Source of the DNA: Anammoximicrobium sp032229885 | GTDB lineage: Bacteria > Planctomycetota > Planctomycetia > Pirellulales > Pirellulaceae | Length of the DNA: 29,775 nt | Direction: 5' to 3' | Assembly: GCA_032229885.1 (NCBI GenBank) | Contig: JAVYAJ010000131.1 | Coordinates: 1-29,775 of the forward strand | Shown here: positions 1-9,800 of the stretch, piece after piece | Position numbering within the stretch: the stretch's first letter is position 1 | How the letters are laid out: every line of letters begins with the position of its first letter | Translations under genes and position numbers: made by a program | The notes under the pieces: model-generated | The model's database searches: none | The model's input: the letters and a program-made list of their open reading frames with translations, nothing else | Told to the model about the DNA's origin: nothing

Positions 1-76
1 GCCAACACGGTTGTTATCATCTCTGACTCCTGGGGCGTTGCCCCAGGCTACGTTGGTGATGGCCTTCGGCCAACAC
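1..76. repeat. Dispersed palindromic repeat, left end
   Basis: The first 50 bases match the last 50 bases of the window (29726-29775) at 47 of 50 positions. The unit holds two perfect hairpins: CCTGGGGC-GTT-GCCCCAGG at 29-47, and TGGCC-TTC-GGCCA at 60-72. The window opens inside a further copy of the second hairpin (GCCAACAC at 1-8). The alternation of a 'cttcgg' palindrome and a 'cgttgcccc' palindrome is a REP-like, non-coding arrangement. I infer a genome-wide dispersed family, because both ends of this piece fall in it. Confidence 0.75.
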
Positions 77-535
77 GCTTCCTGTCGTCTGTGCTGAGCA
101 AGAGTCATGCAATACCAATTCCACCTAATGCCTGTTAGTGCGGACAGCCCAATGGTGTGCTGTGCAGGCTGTGGTACAAGATGCGCGCGCCGTGCGCGCA
201 TGATACGAACTAAGACTGTAACCGTTGTTTTGCGACCTGATCTAGCGTCGCGAGCCCTCGTTTAAAAGGTTCGGTTGTCTATGGGCGGGCAAGGCTTTGG
301 GTCCATTGCCAGTTGACGTCTGCTTTGTAAATGCCCGCGAAGACTCGTCGATCGTCCGTTAGATGGTCGGGCGAACCTCGTAACAAACAATCGGATGGGA
401 GCGGCGTCGAGATTGACGTGTGACACCGCATCGTGCCTGCGTTTCGGCCGAGCGTGCGCAGCCAGCGTGAGCTCTTGCGGGCGGAGACGACCCCACGGCA
501 GCCGGGCGTCAGCGCACTGTTCAGAATGAAATCGA
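77..535. other. Upstream non-coding stretch with one hairpin
   Basis: I see no convincing gene here. Open frames on the minus strand have arginine/proline-rich, unfamiliar translations and look like chance frames. The one clear structure is a perfect 8-bp stem (ATGCGCGC at 181-188, GCGCGCAT at 194-201, loop GCCGT). The stretch lies ahead of the plus-strand acetyltransferase and probably holds its promoter, but I cannot point to a convincing -35/-10 pair. Confidence 0.4.
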
Positions 536-631
536 ATGGAAAATCGAAACAATCCGCGAAACGCCGCTACGAAACGGCACGTCCCGAGATCGACAGGGCG
601 CGTCGCCACGCCGGCCATGGGGGGACTGGCA

Positions 632-1204
632 GTGAGCGAGCGGGATATTCGTTCGTCGATCGCGTCTTCGGTGCGCATCGCGGAGGTTCACGAGGCGTCC
701 GTTCTGGACGAGATCTATGCATTTCGCGTCCGGGTATGGCGGGCGAGCGGTGGCGTGGCGTCCGATGCTTTTCCACGGGGACGGTGGCGCGACGGCGATG
801 ATAAGACGGCCCGGCACTGGATCGCGCGGGAACCCGGTGGGCGATTGGTGGCGGCCGCGCGGCTGACGCTCCACGCGACGCTGGCCGAAGTGCCCGAGGC
901 TGAAGAATATCTGCGGTACGTTTCCTCTCTGGACGGTCCGATTGCGGCGCCGGCACGTTTTGTCGTGTGTCCTTCGATGCGAGGCGGCGGATTAGGGAGG
1001 CGTCTGCTAGCCATTCAAGACGAGACGGCAACATCGGCCGGCGCGCGATTCGCGGTATGTCAGGCTTCTCCCATGATGATCCGCCTGCTCGTGTCGCAAG
1101 GATGGCGACTCCTCGGGGTGGCAGCGACCGACCCCCGCTTTCCTGGCGTGCCCTTTCAAGTCGCCACACTTGATTTAGCCACCTCGCGGAGGGCTGCCGC
1201 ATGA
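632..1204 (+). CDS. GNAT-family N-acetyltransferase
   Basis: A predicted cytosolic acetyl-CoA-dependent acyltransferase of about 190 residues. The acetyl-CoA-binding motif A is visible as PSMRGGGLGRRLL (the R-x-x-G-x-G pattern), preceded by the strand 'ARFVVC' and an N-terminal 'EIYAFRVRVW' segment typical of GNAT folds. The start is uncertain. The frame is open from ATG 536, with another ATG at 617. I chose GTG 632 because GGGGGGA at 619-625 sits six bases before it and the recognisable domain begins shortly after. The stop overlaps the ATG of the next gene (ATGA at 1201-1204), so translation is probably coupled to the ATP-grasp gene. The acceptor substrate cannot be told from sequence. Family assignment is good, function open. 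Confidence 0.75.
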   Translation: MSERDIRSSIASSVRIAEVHEASVLDEIYAFRVRVWRASGGVASDAFPRGRWRDGDDKTARHWIAREPGGRLVAAARLTLHATLAEVPEAEEYLRYVSSLDGPIAAPARFVVCPSMRGGGLGRRLLAIQDETATSAGARFAVCQASPMMIRLLVSQGWRLLGVAATDPRFPGVPFQVATLDLATSRRAAA

Positions 1205-2283
1205 GTACTGTGCTTCGTATTAGGTGCAAAGGCGCCGCCACGTACTGGCCAACCAGGGCTCGGGATCGACGCATCAATCGTCGCTGGGCGACCGCGGACA
1301 AACGCTTTCTAATCGTGCGACACAGCGGCAAGCAGCCGTATCGCTTCTCGTTTCTGCTGAACTGGATCGAGCGCGAGTTTCCATCGATTCGTGCGCGAAT
1401 CGAGCTGCGGCTGCTGCCATGCAGGATTTCTGATCTTTCCCCTTACGTATTACACGTGCCGTGGCTCCAAGATCCGGTCGCGGAATGGACGCCCCACGGA
1501 TATCGACAGGCGATGGCGCTGGCGGCAAGATGCGAGCAGCAGAACATCCCGGTCCTAAATCGCGTCGATCGGGCTGCTCATTCAATCAAGTCGGAATGCG
1601 CGCGGCGAATCGCCTCGACCGGGATCCGCGTTCCCAGGATCGTCCCGATCCGGGACGTACGAGAATTCGCCGCGACGTTCGGGGGATTGTCGTTTCCCTT
1701 TCTGATCCGTGAAGATCGCGGACATGGAAGGCCGACCTATGTCGTGGAAAAACCCGCGGATCTGGCGCGCGTGCCGCTGGCCCGTTATGCGCATCCGATC
1801 GCTTCCGAGTTCATTGACGTTCGGGGCCCCGATGGGCTGTACCGCAAGTATCGGTATCTAGCCACGGGCCCGACTGGCGTCACACGACATTTGATGATTG
1901 GCAACCACTGGGAAGTGCGCCCCGAGAACCGAGTCAGCAACGCCGCGACACGCGACGAAGAGATCGCTTATCTGAAAGCGTCAGAACCGCATTGTGCCGC
2001 CCTCGAGCGCGCTCGCCGGGCGTTGGAGTTCGATGTTGCTGCATTTGACTACAGTTACGACCAGTCCGGGCGTCTCGTGGTCTGGGAAGCCAATCCTTAC
2101 CCGGATCTAAGTTATCCCAAGAAGGCGGCTCAACAATATATGGTTCCGTATGTAAAGCGAAGTCTTGCTGCACTTGTGCGGTTGTATCTAAGCACGGCCG
2201 GCTTGTCGGTGCCGCCGAAGCTCGACGAAATGCTGAGCGGGCAGCCCGTGCGAGGAGACGCAGTTGGAGCTTCCGAGCATTAA
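1201..2283 (+). CDS. ATP-grasp domain ligase (RimK-like)
   Basis: A 360-residue protein whose C-terminal two thirds look like an ATP-grasp ligase, an enzyme type that activates a carboxylate as acyl phosphate and joins it to an amine or thiol. Visible features are the lysine before an 'ARRIASTGIRVP' helix and turn (about 130-145), the phosphate-binding segment 'PFLIREDRGHGR' (166-177), 'ASEFIDV' (201-207), and the metal-binding end of the fold, 'FDYSY...GRLVVWEANPYP' with D283, E296 and N298. GGAGGG at 1188-1193 lies seven bases before the ATG, and the start overlaps the stop of the acetyltransferase. The N-terminal 120 residues are not recognisable. The downstream BKACE remnant begins inside its last codons. 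The substrate is unknown; a peptide-like or amino-acid ligation is inference. Confidence 0.8.
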   Translation: MSTVLRIRCKGAATYWPTRARDRRINRRWATADKRFLIVRHSGKQPYRFSFLLNWIEREFPSIRARIELRLLPCRISDLSPYVLHVPWLQDPVAEWTPHGYRQAMALAARCEQQNIPVLNRVDRAAHSIKSECARRIASTGIRVPRIVPIRDVREFAATFGGLSFPFLIREDRGHGRPTYVVEKPADLARVPLARYAHPIASEFIDVRGPDGLYRKYRYLATGPTGVTRHLMIGNHWEVRPENRVSNAATRDEEIAYLKASEPHCAALERARRALEFDVAAFDYSYDQSGRLVVWEANPYPDLSYPKKAAQQYMVPYVKRSLAALVRLYLSTAGLSVPPKLDEMLSGQPVRGDAVGASEH

Positions 2284-2719
2284 CGCCGCGTTTACCGACA
2301 TGACGCCGATGAAAGCAAGCAATCCTCGGGTGTCGATCACGCCGGAGGAGATCATCCCGGATGGGCGCCGATGTCGTGACGCGGGCGCGACGATCGTCCA
2401 CCTGCGCGCTCGCCAGGCCGACGGAAGCGTCACTTATCAGAGCAAGATCTCGCTTGGATCCAGGCAAATCCAAATGCCCACGTCCTGGCAGTGGATCGGA
2501 ACGGCGGCCTATTCGATGGCCGGACTCATGTCGCCTCGCTGGGCCACGAAGCTCCGTTTCCATTCTCAGTGTTCGCTGCATTGCCGGCACAGGGGTCGAT
2601 TCGATTTACGCAATGCGAGCCGTCCCTTCTGCGCCTGTTTCGCTCGTGTCGTCAGCCTGTGTCTCATTCACCGGGGGCCGACATCGCTGACAACCGCCAT
2701 ATTACTCAGTTCGGTGTAG
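2264..2719 (+). pseudogene. BKACE (DUF849) gene remnant, N-terminal part
   Basis: The frame opens with TTG 2264, six bases after AGGAG (2253-2257), and overlaps the end of the ATP-grasp gene by 20 bases. This is a normal coupled start. The first ~55 codons read like the N-terminus of beta-keto-acid cleavage enzymes (3-keto-5-aminohexanoate cleavage family, DUF849): 'INAAFTDMTP', 'ITPEEI', 'RRCRDAGATIVHLRAR', 'DGS'. In the intact family (roughly 270-310 residues) this is the first strand and helix of the TIM barrel. After about 2440 the translation no longer resembles the family, and the frame closes at 2719 after 151 codons, just before the glycosyltransferase. From 2440 frame 1 gives an orderly-looking segment ('WIQANPNAHVLAVDRNGG', 'FPFSVFAAL') that I cannot assign. 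It may be part of another broken gene. I read the whole stretch as decayed. Confidence 0.55.
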
Positions 2720-2723
2720 CATC

Positions 2724-3566
2724 ATGTTCGTCTCCGTAATCATCAGCACCTACAATTCACCCCAGTGGCTGGAGAAAGTGCTCTGGGGCTACGCAGTCCA
2801 GAGTTGGCGCGACTTTGAGATCGTCGTTGCCGATGACGGTTCGACCGCCGAGACGGCGCGCTTGCTCGCTCGAATGGGGCGCGAGACTGGCTTGGCGATT
2901 CGCCACGTGTGGCACGCGCACCAAGGTTTTCGCAAATGCACGATTCTAAATCGAGCGATCGTCGAGGCACGCAATCCCTACCTGGTGTTTACCGACGGTG
3001 ACTGTATCCCGCATCGCGACTTTCTGACGCAGCATGTGAATCTCGCCAGGCCTGGGACGATGTTGTCCGGCGGTTGCATCCGTCTGCCGATGGACCTCAG
3101 CCAGAAGATCGCGCAAGCAGACATTGTTTCGGGCCGGATTGCGAGCGCCCGGTGGCTCCGGGCTTCGGGAATGCCCTTCACCCGCGGGTTGGCCGTGCTC
3201 GCGTGTGCACCGGCGATGCGTGCGGCATTGGACGCTGTCGCCACGACCCGCGCCTCTTTCAATGGCTGCAATTCATCGGCTTGGGCTGAAGATGTGCTGC
3301 GCGTCAACGGGTTCGACGAGCGGATGGGGTACGGTGGTCTCGACCGCGAGCTGGGCGAACGTCTGGCCAACGCCGGGATCCGGGGCAAACAGATTCGCTA
3401 TCGCGTTCTCTGCCTGCACTTGGACCATGCGCGGGGCTATAAGCAGGCGGACATCCTCGCGAGCAACCTCGCCATCCGGCGACAGACCCGCCGAACCGCG
3501 AGCGTTTGGACGCCATACGGCATCCATCAAGATGCTCGACAAGCGACCACGGCTCACGTTGCTTGA
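2724..3566 (+). CDS. Glycosyltransferase family 2
   Basis: A 280-residue inverting GT-A glycosyltransferase that would transfer a sugar from a nucleotide-sugar to a glycan or lipid acceptor, probably at the cytoplasmic face of the membrane. The N-terminus begins directly with the fold ('VSVIISTYN', 3-11). D37-D38 ('VVADDGS') bind the nucleotide, and 'FTDGDCIP' (89-96) holds the metal-binding DxD. The C-terminal part 'NGFDERMGYGGLDRELGERL' (195-214), followed by 'LHLDHARGY', matches the galactosyltransferase C-terminal domain (PF02709) found in many polysaccharide GT2 enzymes. There is no membrane segment. No Shine-Dalgarno precedes ATG 2724, but the fold starts at once, so the start is reasonable. 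It is on the same strand as the GNAT and ATP-grasp genes and may modify a shared product. Sugar and acceptor are unknown. Confidence 0.85.
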   Translation: MFVSVIISTYNSPQWLEKVLWGYAVQSWRDFEIVVADDGSTAETARLLARMGRETGLAIRHVWHAHQGFRKCTILNRAIVEARNPYLVFTDGDCIPHRDFLTQHVNLARPGTMLSGGCIRLPMDLSQKIAQADIVSGRIASARWLRASGMPFTRGLAVLACAPAMRAALDAVATTRASFNGCNSSAWAEDVLRVNGFDERMGYGGLDRELGERLANAGIRGKQIRYRVLCLHLDHARGYKQADILASNLAIRRQTRRTASVWTPYGIHQDARQATTAHVA

Positions 3567-3576
3567 CGAGCGGGCT

Positions 3577-3591
3577 GGTCCTGTCCGGACC
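3577..3591 (+). terminator. Weak hairpin after the glycosyltransferase
   Basis: GGTCC (3577-3581) pairs with GGACC (3587-3591), starting 11 bases past the stop codon at 3564-3566. There is no run of T after it, so a rho-independent terminator is only a possibility. The gap between the convergent genes (3567-3817) holds no other gene. Confidence 0.2.
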
Positions 3592-3786
3592 GTCGCCGGA
3601 CTGCCGCCGGGCTAGGCGTAGACTCGTCCGCAACCGGAGACTGAGACATCGACGGGGGCACGCGGACAGCGCGCCGGTTCCATCCGCGGGTCGAGCCCGT
3701 ATGCAACTTCCGTGTCTCGGCATGGTCCCCGCCCGCCTTGCTCGGCCCCATTTACGATACGGATTTTCCGCGAGATCAACGAACCT

Positions 3787-3801
3787 CCCGTCCACGACGG
3801 G
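3787..3801 (-). terminator. Hairpin after the giant toroid protein gene
   Basis: A perfect stem CCCGTC (3787-3792) / GACGGG (3796-3801) with a 3-base loop lies 17 bases past the stop of the minus-strand giant gene. It is well placed for ending this long transcription unit against the opposing plus-strand genes, but it lacks a U-tract. Confidence 0.3.
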
Positions 3802-3817
3802 CGGCTCGCGGCGGGGA

Positions 3818-6800
3818 CTAGCGTAGCGTGTCTTCGTACAGCGGCAGATGGCGGTAGTAGACCTCGAGCGACAGGATGTTCAGGGTGGTTACGTACAGCC
3901 GGCCGGCTTGCGGGCCCCAACGGTCGGGGATCGCGCCGCGCGGATCCCAACTGCCGGCCAGCGGTCCCTGCTTGGCCTGCGTGTCGACCAACAGCGGGTG
4001 GAGCTGTTCGTTCCAGGCCTGCCAGTATTTGCCTCCCATGTGGAACATGACCTGGGTCGCATAGTACCAATAGTAGGTGTCGCGCTGGGGCGACGCCTGC
4101 GTGCCGAGCGCCGGAAGGTTGTCAGCCAGGTACTCGGCGCCGTGGATCATGTTTGGATTGTCGCGGCGCCAACCCAGATACAGCCGCATCAGCAGCCCGA
4201 CGGCGGTCATGGTCTTGCTGGGCGCGCGACCGTGCATCTGTTGCGGGGTGTTGGGCGCGAATGGGTTGTAGCGGTACAAGTGCGGCTCGCGCGTCGACGC
4301 CTGGGCCTTGTCCAACCAGTCTCGGATGTTGGCATACGCCCGTTCGGGAACCGTCAGCCCGGCGAGTTCGCCGCTCTTGAGCGCCATCATCATCCAGCCG
4401 GTGACCGACGTGTCGCTGCCGACTTGCGGCGTATAGCGCCACCCGCCGCGTTCGGCTTGCTGTGCGGCGAGGATAAAGCTCAGCGCGCGTTGCGCCGGTT
4501 CGGCGAGGCTCGGATCTTGCGTCATGCCGTACGCTTCGCTCAGGGCCAGCGAGGCCAAGGCGTGGCTGTACAACCAACACGCCTGGTTGGATTGCTCGTC
4601 CATCGGCTGATACAGGTCGCCGTCGGCTTTCTGGCCACGAAGCAGGTATTCGATTCCGCCGCGCACGACGTCGGCATAACGGTGTTCACGGTGGTTATAG
4701 CCGGCGCCCTGGAAGGCCAGGACGGCCAGCGCGGTGGCGGCCGTATCGCTCACCTGCGTGACGGGCTCGCCGGGAATGCTCTGCAAGCTCCAACTGCCGT
4801 CGCCCAATTGTTGACGGGCCAAAAAGTCCAAGCCCAAATCGATGGTCTCTTCGGTCATCGGCGGGGGGCGGCCGACGCGGGGCCCCCAACCGCCGCCCGC
4901 CTCGCGGGCGCGCTGTCGAAACGACTCGGTAGGCACGATCGCCGCCGTGCTTGTCGCCGGCCGAGCGCTGGGCTCGCGGCGGACAAAGCGGGCGGCGTGC
5001 AACGAAACATGCACGCTGTCGTGCACCGCACGTCGCGTGTTCAGCCCGACGTCGACGGACGACCCTGACTCGAGCCCGCCGGGGCCTTCGACAGCCGTGA
5101 TGTCGACGGCTACGCTGCCTTCCGTGGCCTGCCGCGACAAGTCCAGACGGTCGATCGCATCACCGGGACTGGCCGCGGATTGGCGATCCGAGTCCAGCGA
5201 GCCACGGCCAGCGGCGGCGAGCAAGGCGACTTCGACGCCGCCGCCCGGCGGTGTGGCTCGCTCGGCGCGCGGCCAGGGCGCCTGGACGTCGGTTGCCATG
5301 TCCAAGGCTGGCCCGTCCCCGGTGGCCGACGACGTGCGGCGGGTTCCGGCGGCCAACCCCGGACCGGACGCAATGGTGACATCGAGCGTTTCACGTCCGG
5401 CCATGGCGCCGATCGGACCGGAGGTTGGTGATGCGACGCGGCCGATAGGCAGGCTGTGCCCCGCGTCACCGCTGGCCGCCAAGGCGGGGCCTTCGTCGGC
5501 GCCGGCCGAATCCGGGGCGCCGGGCAGCGCGACGGCAGGCGCGACCTGGTCTGCCATCAAGCCGGGCCCGACCGCGGCGCGTTTGGGCAGCGCCGTGCCG
5601 CCGCCGGGCAACGGGTGGCCGGGCGAGCTTTCGGCGGTCTCGGCGTGTCGAGTGCGGTGCGCGGCCAACAATTCGCCCCCACCGGATGCAGAGGTTCGGG
5701 TGGGCGAGACACTGGCCTCGGATCCTCGCGCGGCGATTGCGGCCGCCTCCGCGACGCTGTCCGTGTCCGCCGGCTGGCCATCGCCGGGTGATGATGGGCC
5801 AGGCATCCCCCGAGACGGTTCGGCTCGCGCGACGCGGACCGGCGGCGCGTCGGGCGCCGGTTCGCCCGCCAAGCCGGTGGCGGGCGCGTCGGACGGCGTC
5901 CCGCTCGCCCCGCCCCCAGTGAATGCCGGATCCGTGGACGTAGCTCTCGCCAGCGTCGTATCGGCCGCATCCAACGACGGACCCGCGGCGTCCGAACCCG
6001 CGGCGCCGCGCCCCGATGGGACATCTGTCGCAGCGGCGGACAGGGCAACCGTCATTTCCCGTGGCAGAGCGCCCGGCGCGGACCGGCCGGCTCGCGCTAG
6101 TTGAGGTCCGCTGAGGGGCGATTCGCCGTGCGGGCGATCCACATCGGCGGTAGCCTGCGCCATGCTGGGGGCGGGGATCGCCTGAGCCTGACTCGCTTCG
6201 ATCGCGCCAATCGCCGCCGCGTCTCCGGCGGCGCCCGACGCCGTCTCGGCTCGCGCGACCGCGCCCACCGCCGCGGCCGCCGGTTGGTCGCCACGGCTCG
6301 CGCCGGCGGATGCAGCCGACTGGTCCAATGGCGTTGCGGTGGTCGCGGCGTCGGGCGTCTGCGCCGTCCGCTCGGCGCGTGCCAACATCGAGGTCGGTGC
6401 GGCCTCGGACCCCGGATTCAGCGACGCGTTCGCCCCAGACGCGCGAGCGCCCAGCACCGGCGGCGCGGGCGTCGTCGCAGACGCGGCCGACGCGCCCATT
6501 GCTCCGGTGGCCGCCGGTTGGATCGCCGCCGCGGTGGCGGCGATTCGCGACACGTCGACGGCGTCCGCCGCGGGTGCTCCGGCCGCCGCAGGCCGCCCGC
6601 CGAGGAGCTCGTCCGCCGCGGCAAGCCCCTGGGCGGCCGAGTCCACGTCGAGCGCCGGACCGCGCGCGGTCCGCTGCGCCAGGCGTCGCCGACGCTCTTG
6701 TTCGTCCTCGTCACTGCCGCCGCCAGCCATCGCAGCGTCGGAAATCGCCTCAGCCAACTCGGCGCGGACCGGCGATGGTTGGTCGGGCGCGCGCGATTGG

Positions 6801-9800
6801 CTGGCCTCGGTCGGCGGCCCGATCTCGCCGCCCTGCGTCGGGCCACCGGACGCGGCGCTCAGACCGCCCGCATCCGTGCGGGCGATGGCCGTGGGCAGAA
6901 TGTCAGCGGCGGGTTGCAGCGGCTGACCGCCGCCATCTTTCGTGGGCTCGGTAGGAACGCGGGCTGCGACGGGTGACGTCAAAGCGGCTCGAGGCGCTCC
7001 GCCGACGTGGCTTTGGCGGGCGATGCGAGGCACGTCCGTATCGAAGTTCAAAACCGGCTGACCGCCGCCGCTGCCCCGTCCGGTCTGGCCTTCGGATATT
7101 ACGCGGCTGGGTCCGACGTCGATCTCGGTTCTGCCGACCGCGCCCGTGACCGGTCCCGTGGGCGCGCTCGCGTCGGCTCGGGCGAGCGAGGCGCTGGCGC
7201 TGGCTGCCAGCGATTCAGGCTGGTGCGAGCCGGCAGTCAGCACCAGTTGCGCATCGACCCGCGCCGGGACGCTGGCCGTCGGAACCGGACGTCCAGCGCT
7301 CGCACGGCGGACCAGGGCGGCTGATTGAGGCGACAGGGCTGAACCAGGTACGGCTTCCTGCATCGGTTGCGGACGAAGCGCGGCAGCCGAGACGATCAAG
7401 GCCGGGCTGTCGGCCGCGGGTCGAGCGCGGTCCAGGTTGCGACCCTGGCCGACGCCCGCCGTGCCCACAATGGCTTTGGACATAGCCAAACGGGCCGGCT
7501 CGGCCGAGGGATTGCCGACGCCCCGCGAGCTTTCGGCGATCGCTGGGCTCTCGATGTTTTCCGGCGACGCGGCGAGTGCCGCTCGAGTCGTCGCGCGGCT
7601 CGGCTGGCCGGTCGCCGGCGCGTGCGGGGCGATGCTCGGCGAGTCTGCGGACTGCAAGGGCCGGGCTCTGGGCCGCTCGATCTGCGTGGCCGTGCTCGAC
7701 GACTGGACGTCCAACTGGGGCTGGCTATACGTGGCCGCCAAGTCAGGCGAAGCCTGTCGGGCTACTGTTGCGGCCGACGGCCGTGGCTGGTCGCTGGCCC
7801 CTTGGACGGCCGCCGTAGCCGCCGCGACGTCGGCGACGAGGTCGGTCAATCGCGGCGCGGCCGCCGAGTCGCGACGGGCGCTTGTCGAGGCCAACGGCGA
7901 GGCGGCGAGCGTCGGTGCACGTTCCCCGCGAGGTCGCCGTATCGAGGCTGGCGCGGCGCCGGTCAGCGATGGCGAATCGACAGCGGCGGGCGAGGGGATC
8001 GGCGCCGGGTTCGCGATCGGTTCGGACGCAACGGCCTGGCGTCCGGCGGCAACGGCGGTCGGGGTTGGCCTGGCGTCTGGCGTCGCGGCCGCGGCGCCCG
8101 TCGGCGCGGCGTCGGCCGCGGGCTGGACCGCCAATCGAGGCTCAGATACACGACGGTCGGGGATTGGGTTCGCCGGGGCCGAGGCGGTCGCCGAAGCAGG
8201 CCTGGATGAGGTTGCGGCAATCGCGCGATTGGCGGCAGGGCTGGCGGACGGTACGGAGTTCGACGTGACGGCGTCCGGCGACGCATCGACCGGTCTGGGC
8301 GCGGCGCTATGCGCATGACCGGGCGACTGTCTCGCGGTCGCAACCGCCAAGGCCGTGGGCTGAGGCTGCGGCGTATCGCCCGCCGCCGCGGCCTGCGAGG
8401 ACGTGCCGCTGGGGGGCGCGGTCGAGCCGGTTTGCTCGGCGATTGCGGCCGCAAGCGTGCGCGATTCCGCCGTGCGGCCGAGCGGTGTCGCGGCGACCAG
8501 CGGTGGCTTCACGTCCGGAGCCGTGCCCGCGGCGGGCGCGGTGCGCGGCGACGGCTGGACGGCAAGATCGGGAACGGGCGCAGCAGGTTCGGCGGGCGTC
8601 GCGGGGACCTCGGTGACCGGGGTCTGCACGTCGTTGCGCGTCACCGCACTGGCCAGCGGACGAGACGTGGTGTCTGCCTGCGGGGGCGCCGTGGCGGGCG
8701 ACTCGGCATTCGACTCGACGCGAGTCGCGGCGAGCGGATGAGCCGCCGCGGTTTGCCGCGGCGTCGGCGACGATGGCTGGGCCCCGGCCATCTGTGGCGC
8801 CGCGTCTGTCCTGTGTGAACGAGGCGTCGGATCCGCGGCGGGCGAGGTCGCCGCCGGAGCCGGCTCGGGCGGGCCGGCGCGCGTCGGCTCGGCCCTCGCC
8901 GCGCTCGCTGATGGGATCGTCACCGCCGCATCGGGCGTCGCGCGCGGCGCAGTCGTGGCGAGCGCCTCGATCTCTGCCGTGCTGGGCTGCGAGCGGACAG
9001 GTTGAACCTCGCTGGCCGCGGACTCCACCGCGGGCCGCAGTGTGGCTCGTGCGCGCTGATTCGCGACCGACGCGGGGGCCTGGGCCAGTTGCGGCTGTCG
9101 GGGACTCGGCGCCTGCCGGCGCTGCGGCTGCTGTGCGTCCGGCCGATCGACGTCGGGCGTCGGTTCCACCGGCTGCCGCGGCCGCGCGGGACTGGCGAGG
9201 GTTTGCTGCTGGGCTACGGTCGTTTGCGGCTGAAGTTGGTCGGGGCTCGTCCGTTTCGTCTGGGTCGGTTCGCCGGCCAGATCGACCTGAGTGCGCGGCA
9301 ACTGGAGCGGTTGGACGATCTGACGCGGGAACGTCGGCGTCGCGGTCGATTCGGTCCGCGGCGCTTGAGGCGCGGCGCGGCGAGCCGTACTCACCGCAGG
9401 CTGGACGTTGGGGGTGGTTTGTTCGCGCGGAACCGCGTGCCGGGCGGCTAGCGATTCGGCGGCCTGATGTTCCACCGCGCTGTCTCGCGCCTGCGGACGC
9501 GATGTTGCCGACGGCGGTGAACGATGCTGGGCCGAGGCGGCCACGGCAGTGTTTGTCGAAGGCGTGCGAGACGGCGTCAGCCGCCGGCTGAGCCGCGAAT
9601 CCTGTTCCGCCAGCCGCGGCGCCGGTGGTTCGGTGGCTGCCTGGCGGGCCGGCGTCGGGTGAGCCGTCTGGGGCGGCTCGGGTGCGGGCGTCGGCTGGGT
9701 CGGAGCGGGCGGCGCTTCCTGTTCGGGGTCGGGCTGCCGTTCGAGCGGTGCGGGATCGGGCTGCGGGTCCGGACTCTGCGTCGGGACGAGCCGGGCAAAA

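Noticed and set aside
262..678. Minus-strand 138-codon frame near the left end
   Set aside because: The translation is unfamiliar and Arg-rich and overlaps the start of the acetyltransferase. No Shine-Dalgarno was seen.
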